DNA of 48,800 nt from an uncultured Prevotella sp. (GCA_900554835.1 USJD01000005.1:1-48800); one strand, 5' to 3'; positions 7,653-16,690 are shown, counted from the first letter of the stretch. Translations and numbers: made by a program. The notes: a model not told the origin generated them from the letters alone.

Positions 7653-8345
7653 ATGAAAAAGATTTCTGTTTTTTTGGCATTCATGCTGACATTTCTATTC
7701 TCTGCATGTTCTTCTTCCATGTTCGACAAACTGGTAGAGGCATACGAAAGTTCAACCAAAGAACTCGCTTCTGCATCCAGCAACGATGACTGTGACAGAA
7801 TACATGACGAACTTATGGAAAAGTTGTACAAGATTTCGCAGGAGTATCCTGATTGGGAAGAAATCATCCAAAAAGAGGGTGAAGACAGCGAAAATGTCAA
7901 GAAGGTCACCACGGCATACAAAGCTTGGAACAATACCCTAGAAAGTGCCACCACCGACAACCATTACATGTTTATGACATACTGCAACATCCCTAATGCC
8001 ATCGAGCAAATTACCGGAAAGGGAGCATCGAAGAAGACCGAGGAGACCAAAGAAAGTGAAGACACCTCTAACGACCTCTCTTCGTCATCTTCAGATACCA
8101 ACATCGACGAGATGCTCGACTCCTACGAGGAATATGTCAACAAACTCTCAGACTTCTATGCTAAGTTGAAAGACATGGAACCAGGTTCTGAGGAGTATAT
8201 GTCTACTCTCGGCGAAGCACAGGAGTTGGAAGGCAGCTATCAGGATTTGCTCGAAAAATGCAAGGATGCCAAAGGCAACTTTACCAGTGAGCAAATGCAA
8301 CGCTATGTCGAAATCACCCAAAAGTTGACTGATGTCATGAAGTAA
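7653..8345 (+). CDS. Lipoprotein with C-terminal DUF6591-like helical domain
   Basis: The 230-residue protein begins with a lipoprotein signal peptide with cleavage before Cys19 (FLFSAC). The mature part is acidic and helical, with a Ser/Asp/Thr-rich linker around residues 130-150. A final segment (IDEMLDSYEEYVNKLSDFYAKL and onward) resembles the DUF6591 domain of Bacteroidales lipoproteins. It is probably anchored in a membrane facing the periplasm or surface. The role is unknown. It is followed after 57 bp by a second lipoprotein gene. Confidence 0.75.
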   Translation: MKKISVFLAFMLTFLFSACSSSMFDKLVEAYESSTKELASASSNDDCDRIHDELMEKLYKISQEYPDWEEIIQKEGEDSENVKKVTTAYKAWNNTLESATTDNHYMFMTYCNIPNAIEQITGKGASKKTEETKESEDTSNDLSSSSSDTNIDEMLDSYEEYVNKLSDFYAKLKDMEPGSEEYMSTLGEAQELEGSYQDLLEKCKDAKGNFTSEQMQRYVEITQKLTDVMK

Positions 8346-8402
8346 TATCCGACTATAGCAACATTACTCATTCATACAACAGCTCACATCAATACATAAC
8401 AT

Positions 8403-9128
8403 ATGAAAAAGCTTTTATATTTATCCATGCTGGCCATAACTATTTTGGCCAGCTGTAACTCTAAAGAAAAAGAGGACAAGGCCTTTGCCCGAGTATCAAC
8501 TTCGAACAATCCTCAGGAGATGAGAGCTTACCTTGACAATTACTTCGAGGAGGCATCTCCAGAACATCTTGTCAAGATTCGCAAGAACTTAAGAGTATGG
8601 GTAGACGATTCTACCGCCTATGCCAATATCTGCAAGACCAAAGACCTTGCCACCAAGATTTCTTTGGAGAATGAATACATGGAAAAGTTCAAGGATGGCG
8701 GCAACCATAAAACGGAGATAAGCAATATGCTTGCCAAGGACAAAAAGGCCAAGGAAGAGTTAGAGTTCAAAGAGCAGAAAGCACAAGAAGAGTTGGAGCT
8801 CCAAGCAGAAAAGCAAGCCAGATACAAAGAATTTAAAGACAATGTAGTAGACTATATCTTTGGTTTTGGCAATGAACCAGTTTTTGTATATTGGGCATTT
8901 AGTGCTCCCGATATAAATGGCTGTGGAAAAGGTGTATTTATTAATAACCTTAAAAGTCTAAAAGAAAAGTTCACCTATAAACTTGCCGACAATGGAGATT
9001 TGCAAGTCAAAAGCAAGAACGGCTCTGCCAGCATCACTTTCCTGAATGACGGTTTGTATCGCGGACAAGATTATTTTAAGAGAATATACGCTCCTATTGA
9101 TTATAAAAACTGTAAGAAATACTTCTAA
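8403..9128 (+). CDS. Lipoprotein with central coiled coil, unknown function
   Basis: The 241-residue protein has a signal peptide ending ILASC, so lipidation at Cys18 is expected. The first mature third is charged and helical (residues about 25-100). A Glu/Lys/Gln-rich coiled coil follows (about 105-145), and then a compact C-terminal domain with aromatic residues (FVYWAFSAPDINGCGKG). I do not recognise the family. Its position between another lipoprotein and secreted proteins suggests a cell-envelope locus. Confidence 0.7.
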   Translation: MKKLLYLSMLAITILASCNSKEKEDKAFARVSTSNNPQEMRAYLDNYFEEASPEHLVKIRKNLRVWVDDSTAYANICKTKDLATKISLENEYMEKFKDGGNHKTEISNMLAKDKKAKEELEFKEQKAQEELELQAEKQARYKEFKDNVVDYIFGFGNEPVFVYWAFSAPDINGCGKGVFINNLKSLKEKFTYKLADNGDLQVKSKNGSASITFLNDGLYRGQDYFKRIYAPIDYKNCKKYF

Positions 9129-9248
9129 AAGACATAGTATATTACAGCACTATTACCAAACATTCAGAAATTTCGCACTTGCTTGTTGAATTTGACTGCA
9201 TACTGCTTTATAAATATCGAATATAATAAAATTAAAAACTGAAAGATT

Positions 9249-10100
9249 ATGAAAATCAAGAGTTTATTTATCATTGCCTGTGCAATGATGTTTACATTGT
9301 CCTTGTCAGCACAGACAAGAAAAGGTACTACAACCAAGAGACCAACTACTGCGTCAAAAAGACCTGTACAGCAGACAGTTTCTAAGCCGATATTGGTGGA
9401 CTTAGGTTTGCCAAGCGGTACCAAATGGGCTGATAGGAATATTGGTGCAACAAGTATTACTTCTGTTGGTGGCTATTATTCGTATGGTGAAACTGCTACT
9501 AAACAGAATTATATGACAGATACATACACATTCAAGTCTGACATTACGAATATTGCAGGAACAGAGTATGATGTTGCAACAAAAAAGTATGGCAAGGGAT
9601 GGAGCATTCCTACCACCGAACAGTGGAAAGAACTGTTTGAGAGCTGTACCCTTGACTATATGGTAATCAACAAACTATATGTTGCGAAATTTACAGGACC
9701 AAATGGCAAATCCATTTACCTTTACTTCCCGCCTAATGATATATATGCTAGAGTTGGTAATATGGAAATGTCTAAACAATTATCGGCTAAACTTATGTCA
9801 GATATAACAGAAAATGAGACTTTCGTTAATTTGTCACAACTTGCACAATATAATGGAATAACCGTAAAAGCGACGGAGGCTCTATATAGAACTGCCAACA
9901 AGGAATCCTTTGCTCAGATATTAGCAATAATATCAGTTGAAAAAAACGGGAAGGTTAATCCGTCCCTAAAAAACGCAGACGTTAAGAATGATGATGACGT
10001 GTTTATTTATCTCGGCCTTTTAGTGCGTCCAGTTTTCAATAGTCCGAAAACTGAAAGTACTGAAGATACAGAACAAGGTGAAATAGAACTACCAGAATAA
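9249..10100 (+). CDS. Secreted protein with FISUMP/DUF1566-like domain
   Basis: The 283-residue protein has a signal peptide ending SLSAQ, a short Thr/Lys/Arg-rich linker, and from about residue 48 the motif VDLGLPSGTKWADRNIGA. This opens the FISUMP ('major paralogous') type of domain common in Bacteroidales and Fibrobacter. The usual WSIPTTEQWKEL segment follows at about 118-129. These domains are extracellular and of unknown function, often compared with lectin-like folds. The C-terminal acidic tail (about 268-283) is low complexity. The gene is only 7 bp before the next one, so the two are probably co-transcribed. Confidence 0.78.
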   Translation: MKIKSLFIIACAMMFTLSLSAQTRKGTTTKRPTTASKRPVQQTVSKPILVDLGLPSGTKWADRNIGATSITSVGGYYSYGETATKQNYMTDTYTFKSDITNIAGTEYDVATKKYGKGWSIPTTEQWKELFESCTLDYMVINKLYVAKFTGPNGKSIYLYFPPNDIYARVGNMEMSKQLSAKLMSDITENETFVNLSQLAQYNGITVKATEALYRTANKESFAQILAIISVEKNGKVNPSLKNADVKNDDDVFIYLGLLVRPVFNSPKTESTEDTEQGEIELPE

Positions 10101-10107
10101 AAACAAT

Positions 10108-11631
10108 ATGAAAAGAATATATTATAATATCCTAATAATCTGTTTTGCGCTTTTTAGTTGTATGACTACAAAAGCGCAGAACGCTTCTTCTGTCAAGTCT
10201 GCCAAAACTATAGAACTCAATGCTTTGCTGAAAACAAAGAAATGGTCTATCTCTGATATTGCGAGATTTATTCCATATAACATCTCAATGGTTGACGCAT
10301 CTTTCAACACATGGCTTAAGAGCAGAGAAATAGTTTTCTACAAGGAAGTCAATGGGCAGAAGAAATTGGTTCTTCCTGAAGAAGTTGACAAAGAACTGAA
10401 GGCAGACTATAAAGACAAACTTGGAGTAGAAACTCCTGCCAATTACTTTTCAGAATGGAAGAACTTTTTTGCAAAACGTTGTTATGCTCACGGTACTGCA
10501 GAATATGTTCTGGCTAAATATCAAAACAAGGAGATAACTCTTAAGGAATGTATTGATAAGCTAAAAAATGCAGAAGACCAAAAGAGTTATGTGTCTTATA
10601 TGAAGAGTTTTGTCTTCTATGCTATGCAGCAAGAGCCTACAGCATGGGATGATTTTAATGGAGCATTGAAGGATGTTATTGCTAAAAATAAGAAGACCGG
10701 TACTTGTCTTGCTTTCATGCTTTGCAGAACCAATAGTGACCCTAAGCAATGGGTATCAATTATCAAACAAGTTCCCAGACCTTCAAAATTCTATAATGGT
10801 AGTAGCGATGATTCGTTTAGAGAAGATGCCAAGATAATGACCACTGCATTGGATAAAATTGAGCCTATTAATTACAAGGATGAATATGGAGGTTGCCTTT
10901 CTGGCATAAATCTTTATTTAGACGGAAGAGTTATTATGCGCCGTACTAATGCAAATATACCTATAGCCACTCTTTATTCTGTACAAGAAGAGACGGATTG
11001 TCTGTCTGCATACAAAGATCAGGGGTATACGTTCCTATATAATCCAAATGGAGATAATCTATATGGATTCTTACAGGAAAAAGAAGCACGCTATCTAAAG
11101 TTAAAGCCAATAAGACCTACGTTATGGAGTGCAAATACAAAACGTTTGGCTAGTGAGCAGTTCGAATTAGTGGCAGGATATAAACTCAACAGTACAGGAG
11201 ATGTTATTGGAGAGTCGTATATAGGAATGTCAAAGCAGCAATTGTCAGAAGAACTCAAAAAGCCTCTCATGGGTTATGAAGATATAGTCAGTCTTGGTGC
11301 TCAGGCTTCTGAGTACAAGAGACAAGAAGAGATAAACAAGGCTGATAATGAGTATATGTATAAGGAGGTAACTCAGCTCAGAAAAAAATATGGAGACAAA
11401 CCTGTAGATGCGATGATAAAAATAGAGCCTTATGTTGGAATGCCAGAAGGAATTTTGAATGATTATATTGGTACTATAAAAGGTATCAAAGTGAAATTGT
11501 TTGAAAGAGTGTATCATCCAGTATGGAACAAATACCAGATCTGTGGATTGTTACGCAGTTTGGGTAGCAATATCACAGTTTGGTGTCTCAACGGAGTGGT
11601 TGAACATGTTTATCACGACGGAAGATTATAA
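10108..11631 (+). CDS. Secreted protein of unknown function, 507 aa
   Basis: An N-terminal signal peptide (about residues 1-24, ending TKAQ) leads into a large mature region. A cysteine at residue 18 (ALFSCMTT) could alternatively make it a lipoprotein. The first half is helical and Lys-rich. The final 130 residues contain two similar segments, YIGMSKQQLSEEL and YVGMPEGILNDYIG, which look like short repeats of a SmpA/OmlA-like 'G-M-x-x-x-x-L' module. I know no function for it. It follows the FISUMP gene by 7 bp, and a strong terminator lies 90 bp downstream. Confidence 0.65.
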   Translation: MKRIYYNILIICFALFSCMTTKAQNASSVKSAKTIELNALLKTKKWSISDIARFIPYNISMVDASFNTWLKSREIVFYKEVNGQKKLVLPEEVDKELKADYKDKLGVETPANYFSEWKNFFAKRCYAHGTAEYVLAKYQNKEITLKECIDKLKNAEDQKSYVSYMKSFVFYAMQQEPTAWDDFNGALKDVIAKNKKTGTCLAFMLCRTNSDPKQWVSIIKQVPRPSKFYNGSSDDSFREDAKIMTTALDKIEPINYKDEYGGCLSGINLYLDGRVIMRRTNANIPIATLYSVQEETDCLSAYKDQGYTFLYNPNGDNLYGFLQEKEARYLKLKPIRPTLWSANTKRLASEQFELVAGYKLNSTGDVIGESYIGMSKQQLSEELKKPLMGYEDIVSLGAQASEYKRQEEINKADNEYMYKEVTQLRKKYGDKPVDAMIKIEPYVGMPEGILNDYIGTIKGIKVKLFERVYHPVWNKYQICGLLRSLGSNITVWCLNGVVEHVYHDGRL

Positions 11632-11721
11632 GTTCAGAGACCTGTTGCAAAATAAAATGGCAAAGGATATGGCTTGTAACAGATCATAGCTATATAGGAA
11701 ATACACATCATTCAATAATCA

Positions 11722-11756
11722 AGCGCCAATACTTAAAAAATATTGGCGCTTTTTTT
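11722..11756 (+). terminator. Rho-independent terminator
   Basis: AGCGCCAATA (11722-11731) pairs with TATTGGCGCT (11741-11750) and is followed by a run of seven T. It closes the 7.4-11.6 kb secreted-protein run. Confidence 0.9.
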
Positions 11757-11812
11757 GAAATTTTCCTTCAATATTACTATATTATAAAGGTATAACTAAA
11801 AGAAAGAATAAG

Positions 11813-12142
11813 ATGGTTAATAAACACTATTGTCCGCAAGCCTTCACTATAACTCTGGAGAAGGCAGAGAAGAAGCAGAAAGAAGAGGAGGAGAAAGACA
11901 GAATCTTCCGCCAGGCTCACGATTGCAGCATCCGAAACAAGGAACAGATAGAGAAGTCTGAAAAGTGCGGCTGCTTCAGCTGCTGCGAAATCTTCACGCC
12001 ATCCGAAATCACAGATTACCTCCCTGATGAGCCGCCTACAGCCGAATGCCCCTTCTGCCATATCGACTCCGTAATAGGTGATGCCTCCGGCTTCCCTATC
12101 ACCCAGGATTTCTTGAAGAAAATGAAGAAGAGATGGTTCTAG
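11813..12142 (+). CDS. Cys-rich cytoplasmic protein (zinc-ribbon-like)
   Basis: The 109-residue protein has a charged helical N-terminal third, then KCGCFSCCEIF (about residues 70-80) and AECPFCHIDSVIGDASGFPI (about 95-114 by pattern). This paired C-x-x-C arrangement is seen in a conserved small-protein family widespread in bacteria and fits a structural zinc site. The function is unknown. It is convergent with the ATPase gene ending at 12165, with only 22 bp between stop codons and no obvious terminator. Confidence 0.7.
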   Translation: MVNKHYCPQAFTITLEKAEKKQKEEEEKDRIFRQAHDCSIRNKEQIEKSEKCGCFSCCEIFTPSEITDYLPDEPPTAECPFCHIDSVIGDASGFPITQDFLKKMKKRWF

Positions 12143-12164
12143 GCAAAATAAGGAAAATCGCCGT

Positions 12165-13613
12165 TTACCCAAAAAGATCATTCATTTTCACCTCACTATT
12201 CACCAATCCGCTATGCATATTCTGCTTCACCCCATAAGTCGTGATGAAAGTATGCAGCAATGCCTTCTTCGTCTTCGTCGCTACAGAGAAGGAAGACATC
12301 CTGTCACGCAGCCGCTGCTCATAGCTGGCATCTATCACAAACTCATCCTTGGCATATTTCATCTCACAAATATTGATAGCTCCATCAGCACGGTCTATCA
12401 GCATATCTATCTGACCTCCTCTCCATTCTGCACCAGTAGAATCCACAAAAGGACGACAGGACCAGGAATAAACATTCGCCAAAACACCAGAAATACCCAA
12501 TGCCTTCTTGATCTGTGGGATATGATGCAGGCATACCTGCTCGAAAGCATAACCGCTCCAGGCTGTTCTACTTCCCGAATTACGCATATTACTCCAGAAG
12601 TTCTTATCCTGCCCACTGTTATTCGCTACAAAGCGGGTATAGAACAATGAGTATAAGTCAGTTAACTGATAAAGAGCATCCCTTTCACTCTTTCCTATGG
12701 TAGAATACTTCCTGATAAAGTCACATTTCTTCAGATTCTCCAGGATTTCAGACAACTGTCCACCGCCTTTCAGTTTCAACTCATCCATCAATTCCTTACG
12801 CGTCATACCCTTCATTTTTTCAGAAAGCACCTCTACTATCTTGCGATAATGCTTGGAGTCATTAAAGAGAGAGCGGAAAAGGAAATCGAATTCTCCACGT
12901 AATGGTGAATCCTGCGAGAAAAACAATCTGTCGATGCACACGTCTAACGGCACACCACGCTCCAGCATATCAAGATAATAAGGAATACCACCCAATATCA
13001 TATACACATCCAATACCTGCTGGCGGGTAAGAGCCAGATCTTTCAATCCGTTTAAGAACTGCTCTGTCTCGCCCAGAGAGAATGGAGCCAGATAGATCTG
13101 CCGGGTTACACGACCATACAATCCGCCCTTATCGCCTATAAACTTAGCCAACATCCACGTAGTGGAAGAACCACAGACGATAAGTTTCAGCTGAGGGACC
13201 ATAGAAGCCCATGAATTCCAGAAATAGCTGAAAGCTGCGATGAAATTACTTTTAGGCGTATCCATCCAAGGCAACTCATCAAAGAACAGAACAATCGGTT
13301 CCTGCTGAGATAAGCCCGACAGATATTCACGTAAAGCAGCAAAAGCCTCAAACCAGGTTTTCAATCTCGGCACTGTCTTTTTAGCATACTGTGCCAACGC
13401 CATCCGAAACTGCTCCAGCTGTACCGCACGGCTCACTTCATACATACCTATAAACGAAAAGGCAAACTGGTCGTTGAACATTTTTCGAACCAGAAAAGTC
13501 TTTCCTACGCGCCTACGACCATAGATAGCTATCAGTTCAGCCTTGTTGCTTTTACAGCGTTCCTGAATGAGTTTCTGCTCATATCCACGTCCTATTATTC
13601 CGTTTGCATCCAT
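12165..13613 (-). CDS. AAA ATPase with C-terminal nuclease-like domain
   Basis: The 482-residue product belongs to the archaeal-ATPase-like group (PF01637/DUF234-type): N-terminal IIGRGYEQ, Walker A GRRRVGKT (32-39), Walker B IVLFFDELPW (about 106-115) and the sensor CGSST. A winged-helix segment follows (about 255-320). The C-terminus has GGQIDMLIDRAD then ICEMKYAKDEF, which is the D...E-x-K pattern of a PD-(D/E)xK nuclease fold. The cellular role is unknown for this family. A TATCTTTG box lies at 13651-13658, and two GC-rich hairpins sit between this gene and the next ATPase gene upstream. Confidence 0.83.
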   Translation of the reverse strand: MDANGIIGRGYEQKLIQERCKSNKAELIAIYGRRRVGKTFLVRKMFNDQFAFSFIGMYEVSRAVQLEQFRMALAQYAKKTVPRLKTWFEAFAALREYLSGLSQQEPIVLFFDELPWMDTPKSNFIAAFSYFWNSWASMVPQLKLIVCGSSTTWMLAKFIGDKGGLYGRVTRQIYLAPFSLGETEQFLNGLKDLALTRQQVLDVYMILGGIPYYLDMLERGVPLDVCIDRLFFSQDSPLRGEFDFLFRSLFNDSKHYRKIVEVLSEKMKGMTRKELMDELKLKGGGQLSEILENLKKCDFIRKYSTIGKSERDALYQLTDLYSLFYTRFVANNSGQDKNFWSNMRNSGSRTAWSGYAFEQVCLHHIPQIKKALGISGVLANVYSWSCRPFVDSTGAEWRGGQIDMLIDRADGAINICEMKYAKDEFVIDASYEQRLRDRMSSFSVATKTKKALLHTFITTYGVKQNMHSGLVNSEVKMNDLFG

Positions 13614-13650
13614 AACTTTCTGATTTTATTTACACTAAATCTTATCGGTG

Positions 13651-13658
13651 CAAAGATA
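13651..13658 (-). promoter_or_regulatory. -7 box TATCTTTG
   Basis: Read on the minus strand, it is followed by CACCG and places the start of transcription about 35 nt upstream of the ATG at 13613. Confidence 0.7.
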
Positions 13659-13689
13659 AACAAAAAAAATGAAATCTGCAAGGATAATA

Positions 13690-13786
13690 CCGCCCTAACC
13701 ACCTTTTTTAACATAGTTAGGGCGGACTTATAAGCGATAACACCGCCCTAACTACCTATTTTTATATAGTTAGGGCGGTGCTATCG
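13690..13786. repeat. Two GC-rich palindromes between ATPase genes
   Basis: Palindrome 1 (13690-13725) has arms CCGCCCTAAC/GTTAGGGCGG. Palindrome 2 has 14-bp arms CACCGCCCTAACTA/TAGTTAGGGCGGTG (13741-13754 and 13767-13780), extended outward by GCGATA/TATCGC. The second abuts the stop codon of the 13787 gene, so it may serve as its terminator, as an operator of the 13613 gene, or as a small mobile palindrome. A third copy lies at 19036-19091. Confidence 0.85.
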
Positions 13787-15079
13787 CTAAAAATCGAGAC
13801 CATTTACTGCATAGAGCGGTATATTCGTAACCCAATCTTCCTGCTGATAATCATTCATAGAAATGCGATAGGCCTTCTTTGACTGGTTGTCAGCAACAAA
13901 CTGGCGCAGGCTTTTTGCCTTGACATTCGTCTCGGCTTTCACCTCCAGCGGAACAATCTCATCCTCCTCATCCTGGAGCAGGAAATCAATCTCCTGAGTA
14001 CTGTTGGTCTTGGCATAATAATAGGGTTCATACCTGAGAATGAGCTGCTGCAAAACATACTGTTCCGTCAACGCCCCTTTAAACTCCGTAAAAATACTGT
14101 TGCCAGCCACTATTGTCGCTGCCTTGAGATTAGACATCGTACCTAGAAGCCCGACATCCAGGACGAAAATCTTGAAGGCAGCCCGGTCTTCATAACTGGC
14201 AAGTGGCAGTCGGGGAGCCTTCACATTATATACCTTATATATCAGTCCGGCATCCAGCAGCCATTGCAAAGCCAACTCATATTCCCGGGCTCTTGCTCCC
14301 TCACGCACCACTCCATAGATAAACTTTCTGTTTTCCTTACTCAACTGGGCTGGCAAGGATTTCCACAAATCAGTAATACGGGGAATAATCTCTGATGGAG
14401 CATGCTTCGACATGTCCCTCTGATAACTATTCAGAATATCCTTCTGTATGGCTCTCACCTCTTTCCAGTCACGATTCTGGCTAAAGCTCAATACGGCTTC
14501 AGGCATGCCTCCCACATAGTAATAATACTTCAAGAGTTCCTGAAACTTGGGAGCAAACATCGTTATCATATTCCAATCCTTCGTCTGCAGCAGCTGCGCC
14601 AGATTCTTCTCCCCCATAGCCATCACAAACTCGATAAAGTTCATTGGATAGAGAGAGAGAAATTCCACCTTACCCACAGGAAAAGATTCCCCCTGATGCA
14701 ATTCGATACCTAAGAGAGAGCCTGCCGCGATGACATGATAGCCCGGCGCATTCTCTGCAAAATATTTCAGAGAAGTGACGGCATGAGGGGCTTCCTGAAT
14801 CTCATCCAGGAATATCAGCGTTTCGCCCTCTGTGCAGGTTACATTCGTTGCTGCCCCAATAGCAGTAAGAATTCTAGGAATATTGAAGTCCTGTTCAAAG
14901 AGATTCTGCAGGATCTTCATCTCCTCAAAGTTCACATACGCCAGCTGCTTGTAATTCTGACGGGCAAACTCCTTCACCAGCCAAGTCTTTCCCACCTGTC
15001 TGGCGCCCTCTATAATAAGAGGTTTACGATATTGTTTATTCTTCCATTTCAGAAGTTCATCGATAGCTAATCTTTCCAT
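13787..15079 (-). CDS. AAA ATPase with C-terminal DUF4143 domain
   Basis: The 430-residue protein is a textbook member: Walker A EGARQVGKT (24-32), Walker B LIFLDEIQ (about 88-95), sensor AAGSLLG, and the DUF4143 part with GGMPEAV and a C-terminal EIDFLLQ followed by IVPLEVKAE (PD-(D/E)xK-like). Function in the cell is not established. The promoter box TATATTTG (15155-15162) lies inside a four-copy repeat array with exact 33-bp spacing, so two copies are upstream of the box and two are in the leader. The start at 15079 (MERLAI) is supported by a fossil copy at 16619-16690 that begins identically. Confidence 0.88.
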   Translation of the reverse strand: MERLAIDELLKWKNKQYRKPLIIEGARQVGKTWLVKEFARQNYKQLAYVNFEEMKILQNLFEQDFNIPRILTAIGAATNVTCTEGETLIFLDEIQEAPHAVTSLKYFAENAPGYHVIAAGSLLGIELHQGESFPVGKVEFLSLYPMNFIEFVMAMGEKNLAQLLQTKDWNMITMFAPKFQELLKYYYYVGGMPEAVLSFSQNRDWKEVRAIQKDILNSYQRDMSKHAPSEIIPRITDLWKSLPAQLSKENRKFIYGVVREGARAREYELALQWLLDAGLIYKVYNVKAPRLPLASYEDRAAFKIFVLDVGLLGTMSNLKAATIVAGNSIFTEFKGALTEQYVLQQLILRYEPYYYAKTNSTQEIDFLLQDEEDEIVPLEVKAETNVKAKSLRQFVADNQSKKAYRISMNDYQQEDWVTNIPLYAVNGLDF

Positions 15080-15100
15080 AATCAGTATCTTTAAATCACG

Positions 15101-15210
15101 TTTTATGAGGGAATAATCTACCTCTCAGTCACATTTTATGAGGGAATAACGCTACAAATATACACATTTTATGAGGGAATCGCAACATTTTCCTACACAT
15201 TTTATGAGGA
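15101..15210. repeat. Four-copy 33-bp-spaced array at ATPase promoter
   Basis: TTTTATGAGG starts at 15101, 15134, 15167 and 15200, a constant 33-bp spacing. The conserved core is about 16 bp (CACATTTTATGAGGGAAT in the middle copies), with unrelated sequence between. The array straddles the -7 box of the 13787 gene. The rest of 15211-15392 is AT-rich with one copy of the 21-bp CTATATATAATAAGG repeat and nothing else I can support. Confidence 0.92.
15155..15162 (-). promoter_or_regulatory. -7 box TATATTTG within the repeat array
   Basis: The minus-strand box lies exactly between repeat copies 2 and 3. This geometry suits repression by a protein bound to the flanking copies (inference). Confidence 0.65.
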
Positions 15211-15265
15211 AACCACTTATTTTTAACTGATTTTAAAGAATGATTAACAAACTGTCTACTCGTTA

Positions 15266-15286
15266 CCTATATATAATAAGGTGTAA
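15266..15286 (+). repeat. Second copy of the 21-bp dispersed AT-rich repeat
   Basis: It is identical to 1626-1646 and lies upstream of the TM2 gene. Role unknown. Confidence 0.6.
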
Positions 15287-15392
15287 CAAAGGTTACACTA
15301 CAAATGGAATTAACGGAATGGTCAAAAAAAGGAAAAAACAACTTTTTTGAAAAAAAATCGACATAAAATTAGGAAGTTTTCATTTATTTTAT

Positions 15393-15400
15393 TATATTTG
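15393..15400 (+). promoter_or_regulatory. -7 box TATATTTG of the TM2 operon
   Basis: It is followed by CAGTGTCAG. The leader to the ATG at 15476 is about 70 nt. Confidence 0.65.
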
Positions 15401-15475
15401 CAGTGTCAGAAAGTAAAAGAAGCTATATATAACAGATTTTAATATTCTTAACTTAATAACAAAAAATTAAAGATT

Positions 15476-15811
15476 ATGGAAAAAGAAAAAGTTGATCAGT
15501 TCATGATGGCGAATGCCAAGTTCTTTCCTCCTATGATGGTAGGTCAGATCAAGGAAAAGTTAGCCACACTCGATGAGGACAAAGAGACCATGTTGATGTC
15601 AACAGACTGGAAGAATCCTACAGTAGGATTACTTTTCGCTTTCTTCCTTGGAGGTTTAGGTGTTGACCGCTTCTGGCTTGGCGAAACTGGTCTGGGTATA
15701 GTCAAAATCATCACTTGTTCTGGAGCAGGTATTTGGGGTCTCATCGACCTGTTCACCGCAGGTAAGAGAACACGTGAATACAACTATAAAAAGTTTATGA
15801 CGTATTTTTAA
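15476..15811 (+). CDS. TM2 domain-containing membrane protein
   Basis: The 111-residue protein has a cytoplasmic helical N-terminus (1-45) and then a TM2 domain. The first membrane helix contains PTVGLLFAFFLGGLGVDRF, followed by the W-L-G-E turn, and the second contains GIVKIITCSGAGIWGLIDL. The GxDRFWLG and G-x-W-x-x-x-D residues are the family signature. TM2 proteins sit in the cytoplasmic membrane; their bacterial function is not established. It is followed by a paralogue at 15893 and a DUF2752 gene, a combination often seen together. Confidence 0.88.
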   Translation: MEKEKVDQFMMANAKFFPPMMVGQIKEKLATLDEDKETMLMSTDWKNPTVGLLFAFFLGGLGVDRFWLGETGLGIVKIITCSGAGIWGLIDLFTAGKRTREYNYKKFMTYF

Positions 15812-15892
15812 ACAAGTTATTGGAGGAAGAGCCTTCTGGTTCTTCCTCGTTTATCATCAATACATATCATTATCCCATAAAAATATATCACT

Positions 15893-16225
15893 ATGAGCGA
15901 ACAAACCAACATGCTATTAATGACATATAGCAAATACTTTCCAGAAGAAAGCATCATGATGCTCAAGCAGAAATTCGATCAGATGGACGAATCGAAGAAA
16001 TCATTGATGTATTCTCTCCAGTTCAAAGACCCTGTCACAACACTCATCCTGTCACTGTTGGTGGGTAGCTTAGGCATTGACCGCTTCTATATTGGCGATA
16101 CAGGACTCGGAATAGCCAAGTTGCTGACATGCGGCGGATGTGGCATCTGGACCATCGTCGATTATTTCCTGATCATGAAGAGAACCAAGGAAAAGAACTT
16201 CGAGAAATTGATGTCTCTCATCTAA
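15893..16225 (+). CDS. TM2 domain-containing membrane protein (paralogue)
   Basis: The 110-residue protein has the same layout as its neighbour at 15476: a cytoplasmic helical N-terminus (MLKQKFDQMDE) followed by two membrane helices with SLGIDRFYIGDTGLG and CGGCGIWTIVDYF. It arose by tandem duplication or paired inheritance (inference from the shared architecture). It is five bases upstream of the DUF2752 gene and is probably translated from the same mRNA. Confidence 0.87.
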   Translation: MSEQTNMLLMTYSKYFPEESIMMLKQKFDQMDESKKSLMYSLQFKDPVTTLILSLLVGSLGIDRFYIGDTGLGIAKLLTCGGCGIWTIVDYFLIMKRTKEKNFEKLMSLI

Positions 16226-16230
16226 ACCTA

Positions 16231-16614
16231 ATGGGCAAACGAGAAACGATCATATTGTCGGCGCTTTACCTATTGGGCATCGCATGGATGTTCATCTACA
16301 TCCACTACAAGGTAAATATTCTCCTATGCCCCACCAAATGGGCATTGGGAATACCTTGTCCTGGATGCGGAATGACAAGAGCCTTGAGCCTTTTGCTCAA
16401 GGGAGACATCGTGGCTGCCGTCACCATGAATCCCAACATCGTGATAGCCTTAGTCGGCATTGTCTTAGCCCCTTTCCTGCTTTTCTGCCAATGTTTTACC
16501 AATAGGGATTATATGGGGAGAATCAACTCTTTACTAAATCGCAAGCAGTTCCTTATACCCTTCTGCACATTCGAAATCATGATATGGGCATACAACATCA
16601 TGCGCCATATCTAA
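16231..16614 (+). CDS. DUF2752 membrane protein
   Basis: The 127-residue protein carries the DUF2752 signature PCPGCGMTRA (about residues 40-50) between membrane helices: helix 1 about 5-25, a second around 60-85 and a third near 105-125. The ATG at 16231 is chosen because it follows the TM2 stop by five bases; an upstream frame only reads back into the TM2 gene. The role is unknown, but DUF2752 genes commonly adjoin TM2 genes, so the three products may form one membrane complex. It converges on the ATPase fossil at 16619. Confidence 0.85.
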   Translation: MGKRETIILSALYLLGIAWMFIYIHYKVNILLCPTKWALGIPCPGCGMTRALSLLLKGDIVAAVTMNPNIVIALVGIVLAPFLLFCQCFTNRDYMGRINSLLNRKQFLIPFCTFEIMIWAYNIMRHI

Positions 16615-16618
16615 ATAT

Positions 16619-16690
16619 TCATAGGGGCAATAGCCTTCTTGGAAGAATCTCATCCTCCTCATCTGGAGCCGGAATAGCCAATCTTTCCAT
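16619..16690 (-). pseudogene. Fossil of a DUF4143 ATPase (internal deletion)
   Basis: The minus strand reads MERLAI, identical to the first six residues of the 13787-15079 ATPase. It then jumps to PAPDEEDEIL, matching that protein's C-terminal DEEDEIV segment, and stops after 23 codons. Upstream, 16691-16725 matches the parent's leader (ATAATCxGTATCTTxAAATCAC), including one copy of its promoter repeat at 16712. So one gene copy has lost nearly everything between codon 6 and the C-terminal nuclease-like domain. The parent locus is 1.5 kb away. Confidence 0.85.

Noticed and set aside
15101..15210. CRISPR array for the 33-bp-spaced repeats (also at 24147-24302)
   Set aside because: Conserved cores are only 10-18 bp, copies are few, the intervening bases are partly similar, there are no cas genes, and the arrays sit at promoters.
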